Shown: positions 15,155-23,954 of the stretch, piece after piece
Numbering within the stretch: the stretch's first letter is position 1
How the letters are laid out: each line of letters starts with the position of its first letter
Source: Allobranchiibius huperziae
Lineage (GTDB): Bacteria > Actinomycetota > Actinomycetes > Actinomycetales > Dermatophilaceae
Direction: 5' to 3'
Assembly (NCBI RefSeq): GCF_013410455.1
Contig: NZ_JACCFW010000001.1
Location: 2,682,929-2,746,928, forward strand
DNA: 64,000 nucleotides
The notes under the pieces: generated by a model
What the model saw: the letters and a program-made list of their open reading frames with translations, nothing else
The model's database searches: none
What the model was told of the DNA's origin: nothing
Translations under genes and position numbers: made by a program

Positions 15155-16648
15155 TCATCTCACCCCCCTGCGGACACTTGCCTGCACGGTCGCGCCGGTA
15201 CGGACGCTCGGCTTCCCGACGAGCTCGACAGGAAGCTCGGGCGAGTCCAGTTCAGGAGCATCCGCCTGAGGTACCGCTGTGGTGTGCCGGCCCGATTCCG
15301 CGCCGCCGTACGTGCGGTCACGACCTGACCGGAAGCGCTTCCTCGCCAGGACCACCCCGAGCAGTTTGGCGCCCCCCTGCTCCAGCGCACGGACACTCTC
15401 GGCCAGTCGCGACTGCGAGACGGATCCCGCACCCGCCACGAGCACCGCCCCGGAGGTGAGGTGGGCGATCAGAGCAGCGTCGGTCACGGGACCGAGCGGC
15501 GGACAGTCCAGGATCACGATGTCGTAGTCGTCGGCCAGACATTGCACGAGCACCGCCATCTGCGACGAGCTCAACAGCTGCCCGGGGTTCGGGGGCACGG
15601 CGCCGGAGGGCAGCACGAACAGCTTGTTGTCGGCGCCCGACGGCTGTACGACGTCCTCGAAGGCGGACAGCCCGGACAGGATGGACGAGAGGCCGGCACT
15701 CCCTTCGATGCCGAGTCGTTGCGCCACCGCCGGTTTGCGCAGGTCGGCGTCGATCAGGAGGACTCGGTCGCCGGCCTCGGCGCACGCGAAAGCGAGGTTG
15801 AGCGCCGTGGTCGTCTTCCCCTCCGATTCCTCGCTCGAGGTGATGACCACGGAACTGCGCCCGCTCCCGACCTGCATGAACCTCAGGTTCGTCCTCAACT
15901 TGCGGTACGACTCCGCACGCCCACTCAACGGAACGTCGCGCACCGGCAGCTGAGCTCCTCCGGACCACCGAGACCGCCGTGGCATCGTCACCTCGCCGAG
16001 CACCGGCTTGTCGACGACCTCGCTGAGATCGGCGGCGCACCGCACCTTGTCGTCGAGCTTGTCCCGCAGCACCCCGATCGCGAAGGCGAGGATCAGGCCA
16101 CCGAGGAAGCCGGCCGCGATGTTCCGTTTCGTCGCCGGCACGGCCGGTTTCGTGGGGACCCGCGCCGCACCGACCGCGTAGACGTCCACTGTCGGGCGCC
16201 CGCGAGAGTCCTTGGGCGACAGGCTCTTCGCGGTCACACCCAGGACGTCGGTGACCTTGTTCGCGATCGCTGCCGCGTGCTGTGGAGACCGGTCGGACGC
16301 ACTGATGTGGATGATCACCGTGCCTGCGGCGACACTCGTGGACACTTCACGAGCGAGCTGTGCTTCGGTCGCGGGGAACGGGAGCATCGTCGCAACCTCC
16401 CCCAGTACCCGGGGGCTGGTCGCGAGCATCGCGTACGACTCCATCTGGGCCTGCGTGTAGGACGACCCCTGCGACAGATCGACCGCGCTGTTCCCGTACG
16501 ACAGCGAGAAGTACACGCTGGCGCTGGAACGGTACATAGGTGTCGTCGTCACCGACCACAGCAGCGCGGCGATCACACACGTGGCGAGCAGGCCCAGCAT
16601 GATGCGCCAACGCCGTCGAACGATCTGGGCATAGGTGTGAATCGTCAT
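15155..16648 (-). CDS. Polysaccharide co-polymerase / BY-type tyrosine kinase (Wzz-CpsD fusion)
   Basis: Predicted protein of 497 residues. A Wzz-type region with membrane helices at about residues 16-36 and 178-195 encloses an extracytoplasmic domain. The cytoplasmic kinase domain follows: Walker A TSSEESEGKTTT near 275, Walker A' VLLIDADLRKP near 303 and Walker B DIVILDCPPLG near 383. It should control EPS chain length through cycles of autophosphorylation with the phosphatase encoded next. Odd point: the C-terminal tail lacks the tyrosine cluster typical of BY-kinases; only one Tyr (RTYGG) is present in the last 60 residues. Signalling may therefore use few sites or a different residue. 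It lies 22 nt after the flippase gene. Confidence 0.9.
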   Translation of the reverse strand: MTIHTYAQIVRRRWRIMLGLLATCVIAALLWSVTTTPMYRSSASVYFSLSYGNSAVDLSQGSSYTQAQMESYAMLATSPRVLGEVATMLPFPATEAQLAREVSTSVAAGTVIIHISASDRSPQHAAAIANKVTDVLGVTAKSLSPKDSRGRPTVDVYAVGAARVPTKPAVPATKRNIAAGFLGGLILAFAIGVLRDKLDDKVRCAADLSEVVDKPVLGEVTMPRRSRWSGGAQLPVRDVPLSGRAESYRKLRTNLRFMQVGSGRSSVVITSSEESEGKTTTALNLAFACAEAGDRVLLIDADLRKPAVAQRLGIEGSAGLSSILSGLSAFEDVVQPSGADNKLFVLPSGAVPPNPGQLLSSSQMAVLVQCLADDYDIVILDCPPLGPVTDAALIAHLTSGAVLVAGAGSVSQSRLAESVRALEQGGAKLLGVVLARKRFRSGRDRTYGGAESGRHTTAVPQADAPELDSPELPVELVGKPSVRTGATVQASVRRGVR

Positions 16649-16670
16649 CGCGAACAGTCCCCTTCGACAT

Positions 16671-18212
16671 TCATTGCGCTAACTTCCCCTTCCGGCGAAC
16701 AACCGACTGAACGGTGTGAACGATGTCCTCGACGTCGCGGCGCACGGCCGGCGCGAGCGCCGCCGCGCCCGCGATGGCGGCCACGCACGCGCAGGCGCTC
16801 AACAAGATCTGTGTGAGGGGCGCCAACGGCACCACCGAGCAGGTGACGAAGCCGGCTGCGCCGCACAGGACAGCCATGGCGGTCACGCGCGTTGCATCAC
16901 GGACCATCGCGCGGACCGGACACTGCGTCTTGCGTGCGGCGAACCAGAGCGAGAACGGCCACTTGATGGCGGCGGAGACGGCGTACCCGGTCGCGACGCC
17001 CACCACGCCCCACCTGCTGCCAATCACCAGGCACGCGATGCGGATTCCCGTTTCGACGTACGAGAGCTTGACGAGCTGGCCGGTGATCTCCCGCGACAGG
17101 TAGATCCAGAAGCAGGCGAAGGAGAACGTCTGGACAGCGCCCGCGACGGCGAGCATCCGGAAGATCGGGACGACCCCGCTCCATCGGTCTCCGAGGACCA
17201 GGACGATGACCGGCCTCGCCGCTCCGGCCAGGAACGCGATGGGAAGGACGAGCAGGTAGCCGAGGGCCAGCTGGCCGCGAAGCACATATCGGTCGTGCCG
17301 AACCGAATCGTCCCGCAGCCGCGACAGCACCGGGAGCGCAACGCTGGTGGTCGGTGAACGCACCTGGCCGAGAGGTGCCATCAGGAGCTGGAATCCCCGG
17401 TTGTACAGACCGAGCGGTCTCGCCCCGAACCGCGTCCCGATGATGAAGGAGTCGGCGTTGCTGCCTACGTACTGGATGAGCTGGGCGCTGACGTAATGCC
17501 ACCCGAAACGCAGCAGATGCCTCATCGGTTCGTGACGCGACGGTTTGCCGGGGATCCACCGCGAGACGCCGACGACGATCATGAGTCCGATCACCGCCTG
17601 CCCCAACTGTTGGGCGACCAGGGCCCAGTAGCCGGCCCCCCACACCGCGAGCAGCACAGCGAGGGCGGCCGCCAGCATCACCGAGACGACATCGGTCGCG
17701 GCCAGGACGCCGAATCGCATGTTCCGATTCAGGTCAGCGCGGTACTGGGTCGCCAGACCGTCGAACAGGAAGACGAACGACAGCACCATGGCGATCCGCC
17801 GCAGTTCGGGCTGCCCGTAGATCAGTGCGATCAACGGCGCCCCGGCGATGATGACAACGGTGAGTGACGCGCCCAGCCCGGTATTGATCCAGAACAGATT
17901 GCTGCGTTGCCCGGCCGACAGGGTCCGCGCCTGGACCGCCGCGTAGGACAGACCGAAATCGCGAAAGATCTCGGCCACCCCCACGATGGCGACCACCATG
18001 GCGAGCAGACCGTAGTCGCGGGGACTCAGGATCCGGGCCAGCGCGACGACCCCGGTCATCTGGATCAGGATGCGCACGACCTGGCCGCCCACAGTGACGA
18101 TGGCGCCTCGTGCCGCGCGTTCGCCCAGCCCCTGGGAGGGGATCCTCGTCTCGTAACCACCTCCCTCCTCCTCGTCCACCTCAGGAGGAGGGAGCTCACT
18201 GACCCCGGTCAC
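16671..18212 (-). CDS. Wzx-type lipopolysaccharide/EPS flippase (MVF superfamily)
   Basis: Predicted protein of 513 residues from a GTG at 18212. The frame is open to 18302, but that would overlap the preceding gene and add no conserved sequence. After a charged N-terminus (DEEEGGGYETR) come about 12 to 14 transmembrane helices. Signature stretches are GGQVVRILIQMTGVVALARILSPRDYG near the first helix and NADSFIIGTRFGARPLGLYNRGFQL in the middle, both typical of the WzxC/RfbX group. It should flip undecaprenyl-linked repeat units across the membrane for the Wzy-like protein. The start codon choice is uncertain: only a weak AGG lies upstream. Confidence 0.9.
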   Translation of the reverse strand: MTGVSELPPPEVDEEEGGGYETRIPSQGLGERAARGAIVTVGGQVVRILIQMTGVVALARILSPRDYGLLAMVVAIVGVAEIFRDFGLSYAAVQARTLSAGQRSNLFWINTGLGASLTVVIIAGAPLIALIYGQPELRRIAMVLSFVFLFDGLATQYRADLNRNMRFGVLAATDVVSVMLAAALAVLLAVWGAGYWALVAQQLGQAVIGLMIVVGVSRWIPGKPSRHEPMRHLLRFGWHYVSAQLIQYVGSNADSFIIGTRFGARPLGLYNRGFQLLMAPLGQVRSPTTSVALPVLSRLRDDSVRHDRYVLRGQLALGYLLVLPIAFLAGAARPVIVLVLGDRWSGVVPIFRMLAVAGAVQTFSFACFWIYLSREITGQLVKLSYVETGIRIACLVIGSRWGVVGVATGYAVSAAIKWPFSLWFAARKTQCPVRAMVRDATRVTAMAVLCGAAGFVTCSVVPLAPLTQILLSACACVAAIAGAAALAPAVRRDVEDIVHTVQSVVRRKGKLAQ

Positions 18213-18258
18213 TGGCGACTGCCTGCGATCCCGTCTCGGTGGTGCATCCCACGTCGGT

Positions 18259-21200
18259 TCATGAATCGTTCCACTTCGAGATCGCGTGGAGCTTCTTCGC
18301 ATTCTCCTTCGTCACGGTCTGCATCCACTGCAGCTTCACGCCCTTGGCCATCGCCTTCATGGCCTGCTGGTTGATCGTGGTCGCGTCGTAGACCCGCAGA
18401 CCGTCGAACGAGACGGTGACCGGGACGGTGGTCGCGTTACCGGAAAGGTAGGCGGCAAGCCCCGGACTGCCGGCTGTCTGCAACCCTGCCGTGGAATCCG
18501 TCGCCTGCACCTGCCACGTGCTCGGTTCCGGAGTGCCGTCGGCCCAGACCTTCGCCCGCAGTGTTGTGGGGGTGGTGCCCGTTGCGTCGAAGCGCACATC
18601 GAAGGTCTTGCCAGGTGAAGCCGTTAGACCGGAGATCGCCTGAAGCGGCACCGTCGCGACCTCGGTGGTGCCGGACATCCGACTGATCGCGAGGAACACC
18701 TGGCCGTCGTTCCTGATCCACACCTTCGCCCGGTAGTCGCCCACACCGGCCACACGACGGCCGAGAACGTATACGTACAGGCTTCCCGTGCTCTGCATGG
18801 TGTCGGAGGAGAACTGCACGCGTACATCCGACTGAGTCGTCGAGACCGCATTGGCGTACGCGCTCGGACCGGTCCCGGCCTGGGTGATCTTCATCCGCCC
18901 GACCCCGCCGCCGACCGACAGCCCCGAGCCGCTGGAGCTCCACGCCCCGCCGCTGTCCAGAGAACCCCACCCGCTGGCTACCGTGCGACCGAAGTCGTCC
19001 GCCGCGAGGGTGGTGGGTGGCGCCTGGGCGACGGTCACGGCATGGGACACGGAGTTGGTCGCGCCCTGGTTGTCGGTCACCGTTAGCGTCACGGTGTAGG
19101 TGCCCGCGGACGTGTACGCGTGCGTCGGATTCACGCCCGTACCGGCGGTGCTGTTGTCACCGAAGTTCCACGAGTACGACGCCACCGTGCCATCCGGATC
19201 GGTAGACCCCGACCCGTCGAAGGACCCCGTCAGGTTGTTCACCGACGAGGTGAACGCCGCCACCGGAGGCTGATTCACCGGCGGTGCCGTCACCGTGATG
19301 CTGTGCGTCACCGAGTTGGTCGCGCCCTGGTTGTCGGTCACCGTCAACGTCACGTTGTACGTCCCGGCGGACGTGTACGCGTGCGTCGGATTCACGCCCG
19401 TACCGGCGGTGCTGTTGTCACCGAAGTTCCACGAGTACGACGCCACCGTGCCATCCGGATCGGTAGACCCCGACCCGTCGAAGGACCCCGTCAGGTTGTT
19501 CACCGACGAGGTGAACGCCGCCACCGGAGGCTGATTCACCGGCGGTGCCGTCACCGTGATGCTGTGCGTCACCGAGTTGGTCGCACCCTGGTTGTCCGTC
19601 ACCGTCAGCGTCACGGTGTACGTACCTGCGGAGAGGTACGCGTGCGTCGGGTTCACGCCCGTACCCGCGGTGCTGTTGTCACCGAAGTTCCACGAGTACG
19701 AGGCCACCGTCCCATCCGGATCACTCGAACCAGACCCGTCGAACGACGCGTTCAGGTTGTTCACCGACGACGTGAACGCCGCCACCGGAGGCTGATTCAC
19801 CGGCGGCGCGGTCACCGTGACGGTGTGCGACACGGAGTTGGTCGCACCCTGGTTGTCCGTCACCGTCAGCGTCACGGTGTACGTACCTGCGGAGAGGTAC
19901 GCGTGCGTCGGGTTCACGCCCGTACCCGCGGTGCTGTTGTCACCGAAGTTCCACGAGTACGAGGCCACCGTCCCATCCGGATCACTCGAACCAGACCCGT
20001 CGAACGACGCGTTCAGGTTGTTCACCGACGACGTGAACGCCGCCACCGGAGGCTGGTTCGGGAGGGTTCCACCGCCTGCGAGGTAATGCGCCTGGACGGT
20101 GCTCGCACTGAGCTCGCTGGAGTACACGGCCACTTCGTCGATGGTGCCGGCGAAGTAGTTGCTGCCGGCCCACGAGCTGTCGCCGCCCACACGCCAGTAC
20201 CCCGTGTAGCTCTGCGCTTGCGTCTGAGAACCGCTGGCAACGTACTGCCCGTCGACGTAGAGGTTCATGCCGTCCGGGCCCTGGGTGGCGACCATGTGGT
20301 GCCACTTGCCGTCGTTGTAGGAGTTGGGCGAGGTGATGATGGTGGCCGAGCCGGGATAGACGCCGAAGTTCAGCCGGCCGTCCGGCGTCATGTAGACGTG
20401 ACGGTCGTAGTTGCCGCTGTTCCCGCTCTGCTGGTCACCGAACCCGATGAGCTTGCCACCGGACGTGGTGGTGGTGTTGAACCACAGCTCCTCGGAGTAG
20501 ACCGTCGGGTTACTGACCGGGTCGCTGGAGCCGATGGTGCCATCCGTGCCGTTGAAGGTCACAGCGGTGCCCTGGGAGCCGAGCGCGCCCGGCTGACCCA
20601 GCGTGACGCCGCCCGAGTAGACACCAGTCTCCCCATTGGCGCTCGCGTCGGCCGCGGTCGATCCCGCCGTGTCGTCCAGCCGCCAGTAGAGATCGGGGTT
20701 GGAGTTGTAGACGGCCTTGCCGTAGGCATCGGTCGGGGTCGTCGGGGTCGGCAGACTGCCGCCACCGTCGGTGTAGTGCGTCTGGACCTGCGCCAGGCTG
20801 AGCGCGGCAGGGTAGATCGCCACGTCGCCGATGGTGCCCGCGAAGTAGTTGCTGCTCGGCTGGTTGGTCCACCCGCTGAGGTTGTCGCCACCGATCTTCC
20901 AGTAGCCGGTGTAGCTCTGCGCGGAGGTGACGCCGGCGTTGGCGGCCACCTTCTTGCCGTCGACGTAGAGGGCGATGCCCGCGGTCGGGTCCATGGAGGC
21001 GACGATGTAGTGCCAGGCTCCGTCGTTGTAGGTGTTCTTGCTCTGGATCGTCTGGACGGACCCGGGGTAGACACCCCAGATGATGTGTCCGGCGTTGTCC
21101 ATGTAGACGTGCCGGTCATAGCTGCCGCTGGTCCCGGTGTTCGAGTCGCCGTAGCCGACGATCTTGCCGCCGCTGGTCGTGGTGGTCTTGATCCACGCCT

Positions 21201-23124
21201 CCACACTCAGCGCCGGAGTCGTCGCGACCGTGGAGTTCGTCGCTGCGAACCCGTTGGAGCTCCCGCCGAAGGTCGAGGCCGTCGTGGAGTCACCGCTGAT
21301 GGGACCTGCCGCCCCGCGAGTGACATCCGACTGAGCGGTCGCGTCGTTGAACCCCGCACTGTCGTAGATCGTGCTGCCGCTCGGCTCCCCCAGCGTCCAG
21401 AAGTCGCTCGCCCCGTCCTTCGCGACGTCCTGTGCGTACGGGCTGGGAGAACCACTACTGGCCGTGACCGAATTGGTCGTCGGCAAGGTGTAGGTGTTAC
21501 CGAGCGAATCCGAGGCGGTGATCTTGTAGGTGTACGCCTTCCCGCCGACGAGACCGGTATCGCGATATCCCATCTGCGGGCAGTTCCAGTACTGGTTGCT
21601 CTGGATCGTCGTGTAGATCGGCGCCGCCGTGCCCGACCGGTACACGTTGTAGGTCAGATTCGCGTTGTCCGGGTCGGTCGCCGCCTGCCAGGAGACCCGT
21701 GCGGATCCGCCGGCCATCGCGAGCGCAGAAGGAGTCGGCGCGGCGTAACAGGCTGTCGGCCCCATCTTGTTGGGGGCCTTGCTCCGCACCGCGAATCGCA
21801 CGAGCCCGTACTGGGCCTTGCCGTTGACGGAGGGGAACTCACCGCCGATGGACAGATAGTTGCCGTTACCGGTGATCGACCAGCCGGACTGCTTCTGCGC
21901 CGTGTAGGAACCGAAGAGGAAGTTCGGGTACCACGTGAGGATCTTGGCGTACTGGTAGGCGCTGTAGTTCCACCCGTACTGATCGGGTCCCCGGTCGTAG
22001 TTGCCCGACGACGTCGTCGAGAACGCCAAAGCGTGCTTCTGGTTGATGCTCCAGTCGCTGAGCTGGGTCAGCCCACCGATCATCTCGCAGTTGTGCACGT
22101 GACTGACGGTGTAGAGCGCCCCGTTCATGGGAAAGGTGTTGTAGGTGTCGCCCTGGCAGTCGTTCAGCCAGTTGATCGATCCGTCTGCAGGGTTCAGTGA
22201 GAATTCGCCCTCGAAGGATGCGCCGGACCCGAACGCGTAGCCCGAACCGTAGATGGACGTGCCGTCCGTGCTGAGACCCATGATCGCGCCGTGCACCGCG
22301 TCAGGGATCTTCGTCGACGCAGCCCATGGAACCAAGCTTCCGGTGACCGGATCGACAGCCGCCAAGCCGTCGACCTCCTGACCGTTCAGCGTCACGAACT
22401 GGCCGCCGATGACGACCTTGGACTGATCCGGGGTCATGATCATCGTCCACGGAACGTAGTTGTCCGTCACCGGCGCCCAAGGCAGTCGGGCGCCGTTCGT
22501 GATGCTCATGGCGGCCAGGTGATGGCGGTAGACGCCGTCGTCATAATCGAACGCGCCACCGGCGTACACCGCGCTGGATGAGACGGTAATGGCCTTGACC
22601 TCACCGCTCAGATTGGGGCTGAAGCTGGGGACGAGCGCACCGCTCGCGACGTCGAACGCAGCGATGTGACCCCGGGGTTGGCCGTCGACCGTCGTGAAGT
22701 CGCCGCCCACGTAGATGCGTGAGTTGTCGGGGGACTTGGTGATGACCAGTGCCTGCGCGTTGAGGGTGTGGTTGAACGACGTGATGAGGTTTCCGGTGGT
22801 GATGTCGTACGCGATCAGGTTGCCCACATTGACCGATCCGGGTCCCCCCACCGCGACGCCCGGCGGACGCGCCTGGGAGAACTCGCCCGCGACGTACACG
22901 GTGTTGCCGATGGTGACCTGACTCCACACGACGCCGTTGATCTGCCAGGTCGGCAGGGCGTCGTCGCTCACGGTCGCGGGGGTGCCCGCCGGCGGATCCG
23001 TGTCGGCTCGCGCCGAGGTCGCGCTCGAGACGATCACCATCCCGAAGGTGAGCAGCACCATCGCGGTCGCCATCGCGATCAGGCGAGTCAACCGCTGCGA
23101 CAGGGTGGTTCGTAGTGCGGTCAT
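18259..23124 (-). CDS. Giant secreted propeller / LamG / PKD protein in the EPS operon
   Basis: Predicted protein of 1621 residues. ATG 23124 has AGGAG 5 nt upstream and gives a clean signal peptide ending SARA at residue 40; the frame is open to a GTG at 23220 that overlaps the previous stop, but that would bury the signal. Domain order: beta-propeller-like repeats (about 50-440; pieces such as VYVGGDFTTVDGQ), an FN3-like segment (465-560), two LamG/concanavalin-like domains (590-800 and 830-1018), four PKD domains (1023-1370; each PVAAF...SYSWNFGDN) and a further LamG-like C-terminal domain. It ends in a short Lys-rich tail. No LPxTG motif is present. PKD and LamG domains bind proteins or glycans, so it may be an EPS-matrix or adhesion protein exported with the polymer. 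Placement between the lipoprotein and flippase genes supports a link to the polymer. Confidence 0.9.
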   Translation of the reverse strand: MTALRTTLSQRLTRLIAMATAMVLLTFGMVIVSSATSARADTDPPAGTPATVSDDALPTWQINGVVWSQVTIGNTVYVAGEFSQARPPGVAVGGPGSVNVGNLIAYDITTGNLITSFNHTLNAQALVITKSPDNSRIYVGGDFTTVDGQPRGHIAAFDVASGALVPSFSPNLSGEVKAITVSSSAVYAGGAFDYDDGVYRHHLAAMSITNGARLPWAPVTDNYVPWTMIMTPDQSKVVIGGQFVTLNGQEVDGLAAVDPVTGSLVPWAASTKIPDAVHGAIMGLSTDGTSIYGSGYAFGSGASFEGEFSLNPADGSINWLNDCQGDTYNTFPMNGALYTVSHVHNCEMIGGLTQLSDWSINQKHALAFSTTSSGNYDRGPDQYGWNYSAYQYAKILTWYPNFLFGSYTAQKQSGWSITGNGNYLSIGGEFPSVNGKAQYGLVRFAVRSKAPNKMGPTACYAAPTPSALAMAGGSARVSWQAATDPDNANLTYNVYRSGTAAPIYTTIQSNQYWNCPQMGYRDTGLVGGKAYTYKITASDSLGNTYTLPTTNSVTASSGSPSPYAQDVAKDGASDFWTLGEPSGSTIYDSAGFNDATAQSDVTRGAAGPISGDSTTASTFGGSSNGFAATNSTVATTPALSVEAWIKTTTTSGGKIVGYGDSNTGTSGSYDRHVYMDNAGHIIWGVYPGSVQTIQSKNTYNDGAWHYIVASMDPTAGIALYVDGKKVAANAGVTSAQSYTGYWKIGGDNLSGWTNQPSSNYFAGTIGDVAIYPAALSLAQVQTHYTDGGGSLPTPTTPTDAYGKAVYNSNPDLYWRLDDTAGSTAADASANGETGVYSGGVTLGQPGALGSQGTAVTFNGTDGTIGSSDPVSNPTVYSEELWFNTTTTSGGKLIGFGDQQSGNSGNYDRHVYMTPDGRLNFGVYPGSATIITSPNSYNDGKWHHMVATQGPDGMNLYVDGQYVASGSQTQAQSYTGYWRVGGDSSWAGSNYFAGTIDEVAVYSSELSASTVQAHYLAGGGTLPNQPPVAAFTSSVNNLNASFDGSGSSDPDGTVASYSWNFGDNSTAGTGVNPTHAYLSAGTYTVTLTVTDNQGATNSVSHTVTVTAPPVNQPPVAAFTSSVNNLNASFDGSGSSDPDGTVASYSWNFGDNSTAGTGVNPTHAYLSAGTYTVTLTVTDNQGATNSVTHSITVTAPPVNQPPVAAFTSSVNNLTGSFDGSGSTDPDGTVASYSWNFGDNSTAGTGVNPTHAYTSAGTYNVTLTVTDNQGATNSVTHSITVTAPPVNQPPVAAFTSSVNNLTGSFDGSGSTDPDGTVASYSWNFGDNSTAGTGVNPTHAYTSAGTYTVTLTVTDNQGATNSVSHAVTVAQAPPTTLAADDFGRTVASGWGSLDSGGAWSSSGSGLSVGGGVGRMKITQAGTGPSAYANAVSTTQSDVRVQFSSDTMQSTGSLYVYVLGRRVAGVGDYRAKVWIRNDGQVFLAISRMSGTTEVATVPLQAISGLTASPGKTFDVRFDATGTTPTTLRAKVWADGTPEPSTWQVQATDSTAGLQTAGSPGLAAYLSGNATTVPVTVSFDGLRVYDATTINQQAMKAMAKGVKLQWMQTVTKENAKKLHAISKWNDS
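19020..20055 (-). repeat. Four tandem 261-bp PKD repeats
   Basis: The same landmark (CCACCGGAGG on the plus strand) recurs at 19260, 19521, 19782 and 20043, an exact period of 261 bp or 87 codons. The two upstream-coded units share NLNASFDGSGSSDPDG and YLSAGTY; the two later units share NLTGSFDGSGSTDPDG and YTSAGTY. The array therefore looks like two pairs of near-identical copies. In-frame recombination between units could change the copy number. Confidence 0.95.
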
Positions 23125-23216
23125 CGTCGCTCCTGAACACTGTGATGCGGGGTGAGGGGTCGTCACCGGGTGGGCCGAGTGGGTGGGTGTGACGGCCGGA
23201 CGGGGGGTCTGCTCAG

Positions 23217-23954
23217 TCACGTCACTTTTCCTCTGAACGTCGCAAGCTGGTGGAGCCCGTCGAGATCGACGGTCATGGTGACCTGGCTCAGATCCGCTGC
23301 CGGCACCGAGAACCCGTACACGGCGTTCCCGGACTTGCCCGGTTGAACGGTGCTGGCGAAATCGACCGAGTTCTGGTCGTAGACGAGGTGGGCGAGGCGG
23401 GCCGGTGAGCCGTAACTGACGGTCACGACCACGGCGTCGAACGACAACGGCTTCTTGGTGCCGTTGGTCAACGTCACGTAGAAATCGGTGACCGGCCGGC
23501 CGGGGAACACGCCCGGCCCCTGACCGGTGACCTTGCTCTGGGTCATCCGGGTGATCCTGAGCCGCAGCCCGTCCGCGTACTCGACGGGCTGGGTGAAGGG
23601 CCTGGCTCCACCGATCGCGGAGATACTCGGCCGCACCTTCCGGCCGCTGCGCTCGACCGGTACGACCGCCGATGATGCGAGCGGGTCGCTCGGGATCGCG
23701 GTGCTCGCGCCCTTGGGCAGCTTCTGCTGGGTCGAGGCCTGCGACGTGTCATCCTGCGGGCCGGCTGTCGGGGTCGACGTCAGCCCCGCGACGGCGTTCG
23801 GCACACCGGACGCGGTCGACCCCGGCCGGTCGGCCGCGCCGTCGTGCGCGGAGCTCGCGCATCCCGTCACGGCGACACCGAGTGCCACACAGGCGACGGC
23901 GATCAAGGATCCTCGACGTCCTCGTCCGGAGTGACTCAGCGTTTCTGATGCCAT
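23217..23954 (-). CDS. Putative lipoprotein of the EPS operon
   Basis: Predicted protein of 245 residues. The N-terminus has basic residues (GRGRRGS), a hydrophobic core and the lipobox VTGC at about residues 29-32, so it should be lipid-anchored on the outer face of the membrane. A Ser/Thr/Pro-rich linker to about residue 110 leads to a beta-sandwich-like domain (DFYVTLTNGTKKPLSFDAVVVTVSYG) resembling the immunoglobulin-like DUF4352 group. The start overlaps the preceding stop as TGATG, and its own stop is 92 nt before the chosen start of the giant secreted protein. It may help export or anchoring of the EPS or of that protein; no known partner domain was recognised. Confidence 0.8.
   Translation of the reverse strand: MASETLSHSGRGRRGSLIAVACVALGVAVTGCASSAHDGAADRPGSTASGVPNAVAGLTSTPTAGPQDDTSQASTQQKLPKGASTAIPSDPLASSAVVPVERSGRKVRPSISAIGGARPFTQPVEYADGLRLRITRMTQSKVTGQGPGVFPGRPVTDFYVTLTNGTKKPLSFDAVVVTVSYGSPARLAHLVYDQNSVDFASTVQPGKSGNAVYGFSVPAADLSQVTMTVDLDGLHQLATFRGKVT

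Noticed and set aside
19020-20055. Tandem repeats as a possible CRISPR array
   Set aside because: The 261-bp units are in frame and encode PKD domains; there are no short repeats with unique spacers.
18259-23220. Longer start (GTG 23220) for the giant secreted protein
   Set aside because: It would put 32 residues before the signal peptide; ATG 23124 has a better AGGAG site and a normal signal sequence.
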